64,000 nucleotides of DNA from JACVRM01 sp963839815 (GTDB lineage Bacteria; Actinomycetota; Thermoleophilia; Gaiellales; Gaiellaceae), in assembly GCA_963839815.1 (NCBI GenBank), contig CAWIWF010000008.1, positions 62,001-126,000 on the forward strand. Reading direction: 5' to 3'. Positions 1 to 8,616 of this stretch are shown in pieces. Positions within the stretch are counted from its first letter, which is position 1; every line of letters begins with the position of its first letter. A model generated the notes under the pieces. It did no database searches, was not told the origin of the DNA, and was given only the letters and a program-made list of their open reading frames with translations. The position numbers and the translations under genes were made by a program.

Positions 1-71
1 TAATACCGCATTGCGCGCATTCCGAATCGAAGACCCTCAGCGGTGCCGGTCCTGGTGCCGATAGACGGGTC

Positions 72-371
72 GTGAAGGCCGTCGACTGGAACGACCTCGA
101 CCTGACCGCGCTCGCCGGACAACTTCGCCGCGGACGCCGCGACCCGGACGCGGAGCGGCTGATCGTCGCCTTCGAGCACGCGCTCGAGCTCGCCCGTGCC
201 GACGGAGCTTTCCTCGACGACCTCCTCGTCGCGGTCGTCTGCCTGCTCGCGCATGCGGAGGGCACGACCCCGCGCGACGTGCTCGAGACCTGCTTCCGCC
301 GCGCCATGCCGGACACGCGTTGGCGCTCCGAGCTCGCCCCGTTGCTCGCCGAGCCGGGTACCAGCGCCTAG
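72..371 (+). CDS. small hypothetical protein, 99 aa
   Basis: Unrecognised short soluble protein starting at a GTG. The sequence is acidic and helical-looking, with Leu/Ala-rich stretches around residues 12-60, one Cys near residue 57 and another in a CFRRAM segment near 74. There is no signal peptide, membrane segment or known catalytic motif. A TAGACG hexamer starts 10 nt before the start codon, as for many genes here. Its stop shares the four bases CTAG at 368-371 with the stop of the convergent membrane protein gene. The coding-like composition and clean abutment support a real gene; the function is unknown. Confidence 0.6.
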   Translation: MKAVDWNDLDLTALAGQLRRGRRDPDAERLIVAFEHALELARADGAFLDDLLVAVVCLLAHAEGTTPRDVLETCFRRAMPDTRWRSELAPLLAEPGTSA

Positions 372-1063
372 GGCGCCGGCTCGTACGCGGGCTCCGCGGC
401 CGCTGCCGGACGGTCGCCGCGCAGGTAGAGCAGGACGCCGACGGCGACGAGCCAGACGGGAAGGACGAAGATCAGCGCGATCCAGCCGATCGGTGCGATC
501 AGGAGCCAGACGCCGAGCAGGATGCTCGCCCAGCCGAGCCAGCGCGGGAGCGCGAGCCTGCGGCTGAGCACCGCGATGCTCGTCGCGAGCACGAGCAGCG
601 ACGCCGCGTACATGGTCGCGACGAAGAATCCGTCGGTCGCGAAGTAGAGGGCCTGTGCCGCGGCAGGCTCCAGCTCGGCGTCCCCGTCCTCGCCGGCGAA
701 CGCACCTCCGATCTGCGCGGCGGGGAGCGACATCGCAAACAGCGCGGCTCCAAGCCCCGAGCCGAACACGACCGAGCCGAGCCGCGAGGGGGCGCCGCCG
801 TCGATCCGCGCGCGGAGCGTCGAGACGAACCAGATCAGGAGCAGCGAGCCGGCCATGAGGAACATGGAGCCGAGGTAGATGTTGAGCTCGTCCCCCTGGA
901 AGAACGCGAGCGCCTCGGCCGCGGTGCCGCTGTCCGGCGAGTTGTCGGCAGCCTCGATCGTGAAGACTCCGGCCGCCCAGAGGATCACCGTGCCGATCGC
1001 CGTGAGCGGTGACCAACGCGCCCAGTCGTCCCAGCGCGTCGCGCGAGCCGTGTCCACCGCCAT
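368..1063 (-). CDS. multi-pass membrane protein, 231 aa
   Basis: Predicted integral membrane protein of unknown function. About six hydrophobic segments are visible (near residues 20-37, 62-82, 97-117, 148-168, 175-190 and 192-213), separated by short polar loops, with a short Pro/Ala-rich tail. The arrangement resembles DUF4386-like actinobacterial membrane proteins, but no diagnostic motif is visible. The ATG start is preceded by a GAGGAGG ribosome binding site at good spacing. The gene diverges from dnaE, so the 110-bp gap 1064-1172 must hold both promoters. Confidence 0.7.
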   Translation of the reverse strand: MAVDTARATRWDDWARWSPLTAIGTVILWAAGVFTIEAADNSPDSGTAAEALAFFQGDELNIYLGSMFLMAGSLLLIWFVSTLRARIDGGAPSRLGSVVFGSGLGAALFAMSLPAAQIGGAFAGEDGDAELEPAAAQALYFATDGFFVATMYAASLLVLATSIAVLSRRLALPRWLGWASILLGVWLLIAPIGWIALIFVLPVWLVAVGVLLYLRGDRPAAAAEPAYEPAP

Positions 1064-1157
1064 CTGCTTGCCTCCTCGTCGGGGTCGGGGTCGGGGGTGA
1101 TGGTGGCGTCGGCGCCGGACGGCGGGGCAGCCGGCGGCTACCCGCCGGAGGCCCTCC

Positions 1158-1163
1158 TACAAT
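1158..1163 (+). promoter_or_regulatory. -10 hexamer of dnaE, probably leaderless
   Basis: TACAAT lies 9 nt before the GTG start of dnaE. With the usual 6-8 nt between a -10 box and the transcription start, the mRNA would begin at or within a few bases of the start codon. No Shine-Dalgarno sequence is present between the two. Confidence 0.5.
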
Positions 1164-1172
1164 CGACCTCCC

Positions 1173-4100
1173 GTGCCCGAGGCCACCTTCGTCCACCTGC
1201 ACGTCCACTCCGAGTTCTCGATCCTCGACGGGGCGTGCCGCATCCCTGCGCTCGCCGCGCGGGCGGCCGAGCTCGAGATGCCGGCTGTCGCGCTGACCGA
1301 CCACGGCTCGCTCGCCGGGGCGGTTGAGCTCTACCGGCAGGCGGGCAAGCAGGGCATCAAGCCGCTGATCGGCTGCGAGGTCTACGTCGCCGACGACCGC
1401 CGCGCCCAGGCGAAGGGCTACGCGCACCTGACGCTGCTCGCCGAGTCCAACGAGGGTTATGCCAACCTGATCAAGCTCGCCTCGCTCGGCTACCTCGAGG
1501 GCTACTACTACAAGCCGCGCGTCGACTGGGAGCTGCTCGAGCAGCACGGCACCGGGCTCGTAGCGCTTTCCGGCTGCCTCTCGGGGCGGGTCTGCAAGGC
1601 GCTCGAGGAAGGTCGCGACCGCGACGCCGAGGCCGAGCTCGACCGGCTGGCGCAGGTCTTCGGCCGCGACGACGTCTACGTCGAGATGCAGAACGCCGGC
1701 ATGGACGTGCAGGCGCGGATCAACCCGCTGCTCGCCGATCTCGCCGAGCGCCGCGGGCTGCCGCTCGTCGCCACCGGCGACGTGCACTACCTGCGTGCGG
1801 AGGACGCCCGCGCGCACGAGGCACTGCTCTGCATCCAGTCAGGCGACTCGCTCAAGAACCCGAATCACTGGCGCTTCGACACCGACCAGTTCTTCTTCAA
1901 GACGCCGGCCGAGATGGCGCTCGACTTCCCGGGCCACGAGGCGGCCATGCGGCGGACGCTCGAGATCGCCGAGCGCTGCAACGTCACCATGGAGCTCGGC
2001 CGGGTGCTCCTGCCCGAGTTCCCGACGCCCGAGGGACGCGACGCCTTCGACTACCTCGTCGAGCTCTGCGAGCAGGGCCTCGAGCGCCGCTACGACCGCG
2101 TCACCCCGGAGCTGCGCGAGCGGATCCAGTTCGAGCTCAAGACCATCCGCGAGATGGGCTTCGCCGACTACTTCCTGATCGTCTGGGACTTCATCCGCTT
2201 CTCGCGCTCCAACGGCGTCAGCGTCGGGCCGGGCCGCGGCTCGGCCGCCGGGTCGCTCGCCGCCTACTGCCTGTACATCACGGACGTCGATCCGATGCGC
2301 TACGGGCTGCTCTTCGAGCGCTTCCTCAACCCAGCCCGCAAGGACCTGCCGGACATGGACATCGACTTCTCGGTGGCCGGGCGCGACCGCGTGATCAACT
2401 ACGTGGCCGAGAAGTACGGCCGCGACCGGGTGGCGCAGATCATCACCTTCGGGACGATGGCCGCGCGCGCCGCCGTCCGCGACGCAGGCCGGGTGCTGGA
2501 GGTGCCGTACGGGGCCGTCGACAAGATCGCGAAGCTCATTCCCGAGGGGCCCGGCCAGACGCTCGACGAGTGCCTCAAGCCGGGCGCCGAGCTGCGCCGC
2601 TCGTACGACTCCGACCCGCTGACGAAGGAGATCGTCGACCTCGCGAAGCCGCTCGAGGGGCTGGTGCGGCAGGACTCGATCCACGCCGCCGGCGTCGTGA
2701 TCGGCGCCCAGCCGCTGATCGAGGTCGTGCCGCTGCAGCAGAAAGGCCCGGACCAGGAGGTCGTGACCCAGGTCGGCATGGGCGACGTCGTCGAGCTCGG
2801 GCTGCTGAAGATGGACTTCCTCGGGCTGCGCAACCTCGACGTCATCGACCGCGCGGTCGAGCTGGTCGGCGGCGGCCTCGACATCGACGCGCTGCCGCTC
2901 GACGACCGCGCGACCTACCGGATGCTCGCGGCGGGCGACTCGGTCGGCGTCTTCCAGTTCGAGTCGTCGGGCATGCGCGAGGCGCTGCGGCAGGTGAAGC
3001 CCACCGAGTTCGAGGATCTGATCGCCCTCGTCGCGCTCTACCGGCCCGGGCCGATGCAGTACATCCCCGAGTACGCACGCCGCAAGAACGGCCAGGCGCC
3101 CGTCACCTACATCGACGAGCGGCTGAAGGAGATCACCTCGGACTCTCAGGGAATCTGCATCTACCAGGAGCAGTACATGCAGATCGCCAAGCACGTCGCC
3201 GGCTTCTCGCCGGCCGAGGCGGAGACGCTGCGCAAGGCGATCGGCAAGAAGATCCACGCGCTGATGGCGTCCCTCAAGGAGAAGTTCCTCGAGGGCTGCG
3301 CGGGCACCGGCACCACGCCGGGCGTCGCCACCCAGCTCTGGAAGGACATGGAGTCCTCGCAGGACTACTCGTTCAACAAGGCGCATGCCGCCTGCTACGC
3401 GCTGATCGCCTACCGCACCGCCTGGCTCAAGGCCAACCACCCGCGCGAGTACATGGCCGCGCTCATCTCGTCGGTGATGAACACCAAGGACCGGGTGCCG
3501 TTCTACGTCAACGCCTGCCGCGAGCTCGGCATCGACGTCGAGCCCCCCGACGTGAACGAGTCGCAGTGCGACTTCGCGGTCGTCGAGGGGAAGATCCGCT
3601 TCGGCCTCAATGCCGTCAAGAACGTCGGCGACTCGGCGGCACGAGCGATCATCGCCGCCCGCGAGAGTGGGGGGCCGTTCGCATCGATCTGGGACTTCAC
3701 CGAGCGCGTCGACCCCCAGGTCGTCAACAAGCGCGCGCTCGAGTCGCTGCTCAAGTGTGGCGCCCTCGACTCGACCGGTGCGCCCCGCAAGGGGATGCTC
3801 GAGTGCATCGAGTCGGCTCTGGCCTGGGGCGGCCGCCACCATGCCGACCAGCTGCTCGGCCAGGGGTCGATCTTCGACCTGGGCGACGACGCCGGCGTCG
3901 AGCAGGGGCCGCGCCACCACGCGACGATCCCGCCCGGCGAGTACGAGAAGAAGGAGCTGCTCGCGATGGAGAAGGAGAGCCTCGGCCTCTACGTCTCCGA
4001 GCATCCGCTGCAGGCGGTCGCCGAGCAGCTGCGGCGCAAGACCGACTGCCGGCTCTCCGAGGTCCAGCTGCGGCGCGACGGGGAGATCGTCACCGTCGGC

Positions 4101-4568
4101 GGGCTCATCGGCGCCATCAAGCAGCTGACGACGAAGAAGGGCGACCCGATGGTCTTCCTGCAGCTCGACGATGTCACCGGCGGCACCGAGGTCGTCGTCT
4201 TCAACTCGGTCTACGCGGCCTCGCGGGAGCTGCTCGAGCCTGATCGGATCGTGGTCGTCAAGGGCCGCGTCGACCACAAGCAGCAGGGTGAGACCAAGCT
4301 GATCGCCATGGAGGTGACGGCCTTCGAGGCGGTTCCGGAGCGGCGCGAGGTGCTGCTCAAGGTGGACGCGCAGCGGGCGCCGGCGGGCCTGATCCGCGAG
4401 CTGGCCTCCCTGGTACGGGAGTTCCCGGGCGAGGCACCCGTGACCGTCGCGCTTGCCACGTCCGCTGGGCCGAAGACGCTCTCCCTCGGGCCTGAGTTCC
4501 GCGTCGCGCCGGTCGCCGACTTCTTCGCCGAGGCGAAGGCGCTGCTCGGCGAGGCCGCAGTCGGCTAG
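1173..4568 (+). CDS. dnaE: DNA polymerase III subunit alpha
   Basis: Catalytic subunit of the replicative polymerase holoenzyme, 1131 aa, full length for the DnaE1 type. Domains in order: an N-terminal PHP domain opening with the metal-binding HLHVHSEFSILDG; the polymerase core with VGPGRGSAAGSL and the catalytic aspartates in PDMDIDFS; the thumb/fingers region containing the RPGPMQYIPEY segment; helix-hairpin-helix motifs; and a C-terminal OB fold (TVGGLIGAIKQL, then VVFNSVYA). The GTG start directly follows the -10-like TACAAT and gives the PHP motif at its expected place near the N-terminus. It appears monocistronic; the next gene begins about 170 bp downstream with its own ribosome binding site. 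Confidence 0.97.
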   Translation: MPEATFVHLHVHSEFSILDGACRIPALAARAAELEMPAVALTDHGSLAGAVELYRQAGKQGIKPLIGCEVYVADDRRAQAKGYAHLTLLAESNEGYANLIKLASLGYLEGYYYKPRVDWELLEQHGTGLVALSGCLSGRVCKALEEGRDRDAEAELDRLAQVFGRDDVYVEMQNAGMDVQARINPLLADLAERRGLPLVATGDVHYLRAEDARAHEALLCIQSGDSLKNPNHWRFDTDQFFFKTPAEMALDFPGHEAAMRRTLEIAERCNVTMELGRVLLPEFPTPEGRDAFDYLVELCEQGLERRYDRVTPELRERIQFELKTIREMGFADYFLIVWDFIRFSRSNGVSVGPGRGSAAGSLAAYCLYITDVDPMRYGLLFERFLNPARKDLPDMDIDFSVAGRDRVINYVAEKYGRDRVAQIITFGTMAARAAVRDAGRVLEVPYGAVDKIAKLIPEGPGQTLDECLKPGAELRRSYDSDPLTKEIVDLAKPLEGLVRQDSIHAAGVVIGAQPLIEVVPLQQKGPDQEVVTQVGMGDVVELGLLKMDFLGLRNLDVIDRAVELVGGGLDIDALPLDDRATYRMLAAGDSVGVFQFESSGMREALRQVKPTEFEDLIALVALYRPGPMQYIPEYARRKNGQAPVTYIDERLKEITSDSQGICIYQEQYMQIAKHVAGFSPAEAETLRKAIGKKIHALMASLKEKFLEGCAGTGTTPGVATQLWKDMESSQDYSFNKAHAACYALIAYRTAWLKANHPREYMAALISSVMNTKDRVPFYVNACRELGIDVEPPDVNESQCDFAVVEGKIRFGLNAVKNVGDSAARAIIAARESGGPFASIWDFTERVDPQVVNKRALESLLKCGALDSTGAPRKGMLECIESALAWGGRHHADQLLGQGSIFDLGDDAGVEQGPRHHATIPPGEYEKKELLAMEKESLGLYVSEHPLQAVAEQLRRKTDCRLSEVQLRRDGEIVTVGGLIGAIKQLTTKKGDPMVFLQLDDVTGGTEVVVFNSVYAASRELLEPDRIVVVKGRVDHKQQGETKLIAMEVTAFEAVPERREVLLKVDAQRAPAGLIRELASLVREFPGEAPVTVALATSAGPKTLSLGPEFRVAPVADFFAEAKALLGEAAVG

Positions 4569-4736
4569 CAGCACGCCGCGCCCGTCATGTGTGCCGGCTC
4601 TGTGCCGGAACCGTCACGAGTTCGCGCGCCCCTGACGGAGCGAAGCGGTCTGCAGGCGCACCTGTCCCCGGAAGCCATCTCGCCCTGACGCGCAGCCCGC
4701 GCTACCCCTCTGCGTCCATCGACAAGGAGGATGCAC

Positions 4737-5732
4737 ATGCACTGGGGAACGAGACGAGCCGCAGGGCTCGCTGCAGCGCTCGCCGCATGCGTCGTGGTCA
4801 CGGCGGGGCTCGCGTATGCGGCCGACACTGGCCCCTCGACGATCAACGCGTGCAAGACCAAGGTGCTCGGCTACGTCCGGGTGGTCACGACGGCCGGCAA
4901 GTGCCGGAAGCACGAGTCGCCGCTGTCGTGGAACACGGTCGGGCCGAAGGGCGACCCGGGCCCGCAGGGTGAGGCCGGGCCGGCTGGGCCCGCCGGACCC
5001 GCTGGCCCCGCCGGGCCGGCCGGGCCGAAGGGCGAGGTCGGGGCTGCAGGCCCCGCCGGGCCGGAGGGGCCGAAGGGCGACGCGGGCCCCTCGCTCGAGT
5101 CGATCGGCGAGCTCAACGGCCTGCCCTGCACCACGAGTGCCGGGCTCGACGGCGAGTCGATCGTCGACGTGGCAGAGGACGACTCGATCACCCTCACGTG
5201 CGTCGCCGGCGACGGAGAGCCGCCTCCGCCGCCGCCCGGTGACGCACGGCTCGTCATCAACGAGGTCGACTACGACCAGGTCGGCTCGGATCACGACGGC
5301 TTCGTCGAGATCCACAACGCAGGCACGGCTGACGCCGACCTCACGGGCATCGCGCTCGTTGCGGTCAACGGCGGCGACGGAGCGGAGTACGCCCGCAGAA
5401 CCCTCTCGGGCACTCTCGCGGCCGGCGCGTACCTCGTCGTGGACATCGAGCTGCAGAACGGCGCCCCGGATGGGCTGGCGCTGATCGACACGGCCGCGGC
5501 GGCGCTGGTCGACGCGCTCTCGTACGAGGGCGCCATCACCGCGGCCACCATCGACGGCGCGACCTACAACCTCGTCGAGGGCACCGTCCTGCTCGACACG
5601 GTCGCCGACTCCAACGCCGTCGAAGGGTCGCTGATTCGCAATCCCAACGGCTCGGACACGGACGACGCAGCCACCGACTGGGCTTTCACGACGACGGTCA
5701 CACGAGGTGCAGCGAACGTGCTTGGCGCCTGA
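4737..5732 (+). CDS. secreted collagen-repeat and lamin-tail domain protein
   Basis: Predicted exported surface protein of 331 aa. A signal peptide comes first (Arg residues, then a hydrophobic stretch ending in ALA-type residues, cleavage near YAA-D). A short Cys-containing region follows, then 17 consecutive Gly-X-Y triplets (GPKGDPGPQGEA onward) able to form a collagen-like triple helix. After a PPPPPP linker comes a domain with the VINEVDYDQ...FVEIHN pattern of the lamin-tail domain, an Ig-like fold found in extracellular bacterial proteins. The start chosen is the second ATG: AAGGAGG ends 6 nt before it, whereas the ATG at 4731 abuts that site with no spacing. The exact ligand or surface role cannot be read from sequence. 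Confidence 0.85.
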   Translation: MHWGTRRAAGLAAALAACVVVTAGLAYAADTGPSTINACKTKVLGYVRVVTTAGKCRKHESPLSWNTVGPKGDPGPQGEAGPAGPAGPAGPAGPAGPKGEVGAAGPAGPEGPKGDAGPSLESIGELNGLPCTTSAGLDGESIVDVAEDDSITLTCVAGDGEPPPPPPGDARLVINEVDYDQVGSDHDGFVEIHNAGTADADLTGIALVAVNGGDGAEYARRTLSGTLAAGAYLVVDIELQNGAPDGLALIDTAAAALVDALSYEGAITAATIDGATYNLVEGTVLLDTVADSNAVEGSLIRNPNGSDTDDAATDWAFTTTVTRGAANVLGA

Positions 5733-5738
5733 CCGGCA

Positions 5739-5767
5739 GGCGGGGCCGGGGACGACCCGGCCCCGCC
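5739..5767 (+). terminator. GC-rich hairpin after the collagen-like gene
   Basis: Perfect 12-bp inverted repeat with arms GGCGGGGCCGGG and CCCGGCCCCGCC around a 5-nt loop, starting 6 nt after the stop codon. No T tract follows, as is common for actinobacterial terminators. Confidence 0.65.
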
Positions 5768-5875
5768 GCTCACCGACCGCCGGCCGTCGCGCGGCTCGGA
5801 GGGAGCGAGCCGAACGCGGACGGGGCACCCGGGGTCTTCGGAACGCGCTCGGCGCCTGAGGTGTAGAAGGCTGCA

Positions 5876-6433
5876 GTGGTGGGCCGGCCACTGGAAGACA
5901 GCGAGCTCGTCGAGCGCGCCCAGCGCGGCGACCTCGACGCGTACGGCCAGCTCGTCCAGCGCCACGAGGAGATTGCGTTCCGCATGGCATACGTCATCAC
6001 CCGGTCAGCCGCAGATGCCGAGGAGGCAGCGCAGGACGGGTTCCTGAAGGCGCATCGCGCGCTCGGCCGCTTTCGTCCCGGCGCGCCCTTTCGGCCGTGG
6101 CTGCTGGAGATCGTCGGCAACGAGGCCAGGAACCGGCGGCGGTCGGCCGGGCGCCGGGAACGGCTCGCGCTGCGCGCCGCAGCCGAGCGGCCCTCGTGGG
6201 ACGCGGCCCCGTCCCCCGAGGGTGCGCTCCTCGCGGTCGAGCAGCGCGAGACCCTGCTCGCCGCAATCGAGGGGCTGCGCGACGAGGACCGGCTCGCGAT
6301 CGGTTGCCGCTACCTGCTCGACCTCAGCGAGGAGGAGACCGCGCACGCCCTCGGCTGGCCGCGCGGTACCGTCAAGTCGCGCCTCTCGCGGGCGCTCGTC
6401 CGGCTGCGAGAGCGGCTCGAGGAGGCGGCATGA
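5876..6433 (+). CDS. ECF-family RNA polymerase sigma factor
   Basis: Sigma-70 family alternative sigma factor of 185 aa that should direct RNA polymerase to a small regulon. Region 2 is visible in residues 8-90 (ELVERAQRGDLDAYGQLV, then AEEAAQDGFLKAHRAL), and region 4 with its helix-turn-helix near residues 145-182 (LSEEETAHALGWPRGTVKSR). Regions 1 and 3 are absent, as in ECF factors. The GTG start gives a normal N-terminus. Its stop overlaps the next ATG by 4 bp (ATGA), so the downstream membrane protein is translationally coupled and is the probable regulator of this sigma factor. Confidence 0.92.
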   Translation: MVGRPLEDSELVERAQRGDLDAYGQLVQRHEEIAFRMAYVITRSAADAEEAAQDGFLKAHRALGRFRPGAPFRPWLLEIVGNEARNRRRSAGRRERLALRAAAERPSWDAAPSPEGALLAVEQRETLLAAIEGLRDEDRLAIGCRYLLDLSEEETAHALGWPRGTVKSRLSRALVRLRERLEEAA

Positions 6434-7164
6434 GCACGCTCGAGACGCGCCTGCTCGAGCTCGGCGCGGAGCTTGAGTTCCCAACGACCCCGGACCTCTC
6501 CGGAGCCGTCCAGGGCCGGATCGCCTTCCGTGTGCCCTGGTGGCGGCGCCGGGTGCTGCTCGTGGCGGCGGCCACGATCGTTGTCGCCGCCGCGGGCGTG
6601 CTGGCGGTGCCGCCCGCACGCACCGCCGTGCTCGAGTGGCTTGGGATTCGCGGCGTCGAGATCCGGCCGATCGCCGAGCTGCCGCCGGGCCCGATCGCGA
6701 CCGAGCTCGACCTCGGCGAGCAGATCTCGCTCGCCGAGGTCAGCAACCGGGTTCTCTTCCGGCCAGTGCCGCCGCCGAGCGGGCTCGGCGAGGAGCCTCT
6801 GATCTACCTGCGCCGGCCGCCGGCAGGGGGCATGGTGAGCTACCTGTACGGGACGCCCGAGCGCGCCCGGCTGCTGATCTCCCAGTTCCGGGCCGACTAC
6901 CGGCCGTTCATCGGCAAGTTCGTCGGCGAGGACACGACAGCCAGGACAGCCGAGGTCGGCGGCAGCCCGGCGCTCTGGCTCGGGGGCACCCACTTCATCG
7001 TCTATCGCGAAGACGACGGTACCCTGGTCGAGGAGAGCACGAGGCGTGCCCGCAATGTCCTGCTCTGGCGTCATCGCGGGCTGACGCTGCGGGTCGAAGG
7101 CGCACTCGGTGAAACGGAGGCGATCCGCATCGCGGAGCGGCTCGTGGCGGGAGGGCGAGGGTAA
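6430..7164 (+). CDS. membrane-anchored partner of the ECF sigma factor (putative anti-sigma)
   Basis: Protein of 244 aa with a short cytoplasmic N-terminal segment (about 35 residues), one transmembrane helix (residues 38-60, after WWRRR) and a roughly 180-residue extracytoplasmic domain. The external part resembles DUF4367-type sensor domains in length and in its IYLRRPPAG and LWLGGTHFIVYR segments, but this is weak similarity by eye. There is no zinc-binding HxxxCxxC anti-sigma motif. Its role as anti-sigma or co-regulator is inferred from the 4-bp overlap with the sigma gene and the topology. Confidence 0.75.
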   Translation: MSTLETRLLELGAELEFPTTPDLSGAVQGRIAFRVPWWRRRVLLVAAATIVVAAAGVLAVPPARTAVLEWLGIRGVEIRPIAELPPGPIATELDLGEQISLAEVSNRVLFRPVPPPSGLGEEPLIYLRRPPAGGMVSYLYGTPERARLLISQFRADYRPFIGKFVGEDTTARTAEVGGSPALWLGGTHFIVYREDDGTLVEESTRRARNVLLWRHRGLTLRVEGALGETEAIRIAERLVAGGRG

Positions 7165-7238
7165 AGGCTCCGTTAAGACGTTTGAATCGGGCCTAACCGG
7201 CAATCCGTAGCCTTCGTTTCAGCGAACAAGGGACGACT

Positions 7239-7433
7239 ATGGCTGCGGAACTCCAAATCGAGACCGAGATCGAGCGCATCGAGCGCTGGCGCTACGAGGC
7301 CCTGACGCGGGCCGGGTACGAGGCTGCCGGCGCACGGCGGCTCGCCGAGCGCCCCGACATCGACCTCCACGTCGCCGTCGCCATGGTCGAGCAGGGCTGC
7401 GACCCCGAGCTCGCGCTGAGCATCCTCCTCTAG
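7239..7433 (+). CDS. small hypothetical protein, 64 aa
   Basis: Short soluble, mostly helical protein with charged repeats at the start (EIETEIERIERWRYEAL in style) and an Ala/Leu-rich end. No recognised domain. It has its own ribosome binding site (AAGGGA, 5 nt before the ATG) and lies alone between the sigma/anti-sigma pair and a repeat-rich gap. Compactness and good translation signals support a real gene; function unknown. Confidence 0.6.
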   Translation: MAAELQIETEIERIERWRYEALTRAGYEAAGARRLAERPDIDLHVAVAMVEQGCDPELALSILL

Positions 7434-7462
7434 AAGCGCTCGCGGCGCCGGCTCGAGCTCGC

Positions 7463-7556
7463 GGGGGAAACCCGGGTTCCCTCACGAGCCTCCTCGCTGG
7501 TCACACGCGCCGGGGCCGCGCTGTGACTGCGGCCGGCGGAGCCGGCCTCCGTCGGT
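7463..7556 (-). repeat. dispersed ~100-bp hairpin element A, copy 1 (reverse orientation)
   Basis: Reverse-complement copy of the element also found at 11776-11873, 24791-24887 and 35906-36003. Shared pieces are a GGCGG...CCGCC hairpin at one end, the core GGCGCGTSTGAYCRRCGAG, and an end hairpin with a GGGAAACCCGGGTTCCC-like palindrome. The hairpin end lies 30 nt after the stop of the 64-aa gene and faces it, the same relation to a gene as in the other three copies. Confidence 0.75.
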
Positions 7557-7565
7557 AGAAGCCAG

Positions 7566-7590
7566 GGTCTGTCCCGGCACGGGACTGACC
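7566..7590. repeat. dispersed hairpin B, variant copy
   Basis: Inverted repeat with arms GGTCTGTCCCG and CGGGACTGACC around GCA. The same motif with a C:G instead of a G:C innermost pair occurs in four copies at 29376-29733 and one at 61539, so both arms change together. The remaining sequence to the lgt start shows nothing else. Confidence 0.7.
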
Positions 7591-7680
7591 CGCGCAGCGC
7601 GTCGGGCACGGCGCCGTTGCCGTGGACTCCCGCCGGCCAACCGGCCGGGCTCGGCGTGGGATCGGCAGAATCCCTGGCCA

Positions 7681-8604
7681 ATGGTGCTCTCGATTCCCTC
7701 ACCCAGCTCGGGAACCTTCGACCTCGGGCCGCTGTCCGTCCACATGTACGGGCTGATGCTGCTGCTCGCGATCGCGGTCTGCGTCGCCATCACCGGGCTG
7801 CGCTGGGTCCGCGGCTGGGCCTGGCGCCCGAACCTGGACGAGGTGGACGATCGGCAGCCGCACGACTTCGATCTCGTGCTGCGCGTTGCCGTCTGGGGAG
7901 TTGCGGCCGGGGTCGTCGGTGCGCGTCTCTACCACGTGATCACGAGCTGGGACGAGATCCCCGACCCCAAGTTGCAGGGGGTCTTCGAGGTGTGGGAGGG
8001 AGGCCTCGGCGTCTGGGGCGGCATCCTGCTCGGCACGCTCGTCGGCGCATGGATCGTTCGCCGCTCCGGGCACAGCGTGCGCCTCTTCCTCGACGCGGCC
8101 GCGCCCGGACTGCTCGTGGCGCACGCGATCGGCCGCTGGGGGAACTGGTGGAACCAGGAGCTCTACGGCGAGCCGACCGACCTCCCCTGGGCGCTCGAGA
8201 TCGATCTCGAGAACCGGCCCACCGACCTCCTCGACGAGCCGACCTACCATCCAACCTTCCTCTACGAGTCCGTCTACACGCTGCTGATGGCGGGCGTGCT
8301 CATCCTGGTCGGGCGGCGCTTCCGCATCCGGCCGCCCGCACTCTTCGCGCTCTACGTCGCCGTCTACACCTTCGGGCGCTTCTTCGAGGAGCTCCTGCGC
8401 ATCGACCCGGCGCACGAGCTCGGCCCGCTGCGGCTGAACGCCTGGGTCTCGATCCTCGTCTTCCTCGCATCCGCCGCGTTCTTCGTCTGGTGGCAGTTCC
8501 TGCGACGCCGTCGCCCGCCCAGGAGGCAGGATCGGGCGCGCGTCACGCCGAAGTCCCCGACGATGGCGATTCCGAAGCGCAAGCGCGTCCGGCCCTCTCG
8601 TTAG
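7681..8604 (+). CDS. lgt: prolipoprotein diacylglyceryl transferase
   Basis: Inner-membrane enzyme that transfers diacylglycerol from phosphatidylglycerol to the lipobox cysteine of prolipoproteins, the first step of lipoprotein maturation. 307 aa with about seven hydrophobic segments. The Lgt signature is visible as HAIGRWGNWWNQELYGEP near residues 145-162, and the conserved VWEGGLGVWGG stretch near 102-112. The C-terminal 30 residues are basic and probably cytoplasmic. The ATG start places the first membrane segment (SVHMYGLMLLLAIAVCVAI) at residue 20. The TAG stop doubles as part of a -10-like hexamer for the following scpA. Confidence 0.95.
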   Translation: MVLSIPSPSSGTFDLGPLSVHMYGLMLLLAIAVCVAITGLRWVRGWAWRPNLDEVDDRQPHDFDLVLRVAVWGVAAGVVGARLYHVITSWDEIPDPKLQGVFEVWEGGLGVWGGILLGTLVGAWIVRRSGHSVRLFLDAAAPGLLVAHAIGRWGNWWNQELYGEPTDLPWALEIDLENRPTDLLDEPTYHPTFLYESVYTLLMAGVLILVGRRFRIRPPALFALYVAVYTFGRFFEELLRIDPAHELGPLRLNAWVSILVFLASAAFFVWWQFLRRRRPPRRQDRARVTPKSPTMAIPKRKRVRPSR

Positions 8605-8616
8605 CCTCCCCGCCAC

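Noticed and set aside
1839..4574. 911-codon open frame antisense to dnaE
   Set aside because: Shadow of a high-GC gene: composition is that of the third-codon-position mirror frame and no domain is recognisable, whereas dnaE on the forward strand is complete.
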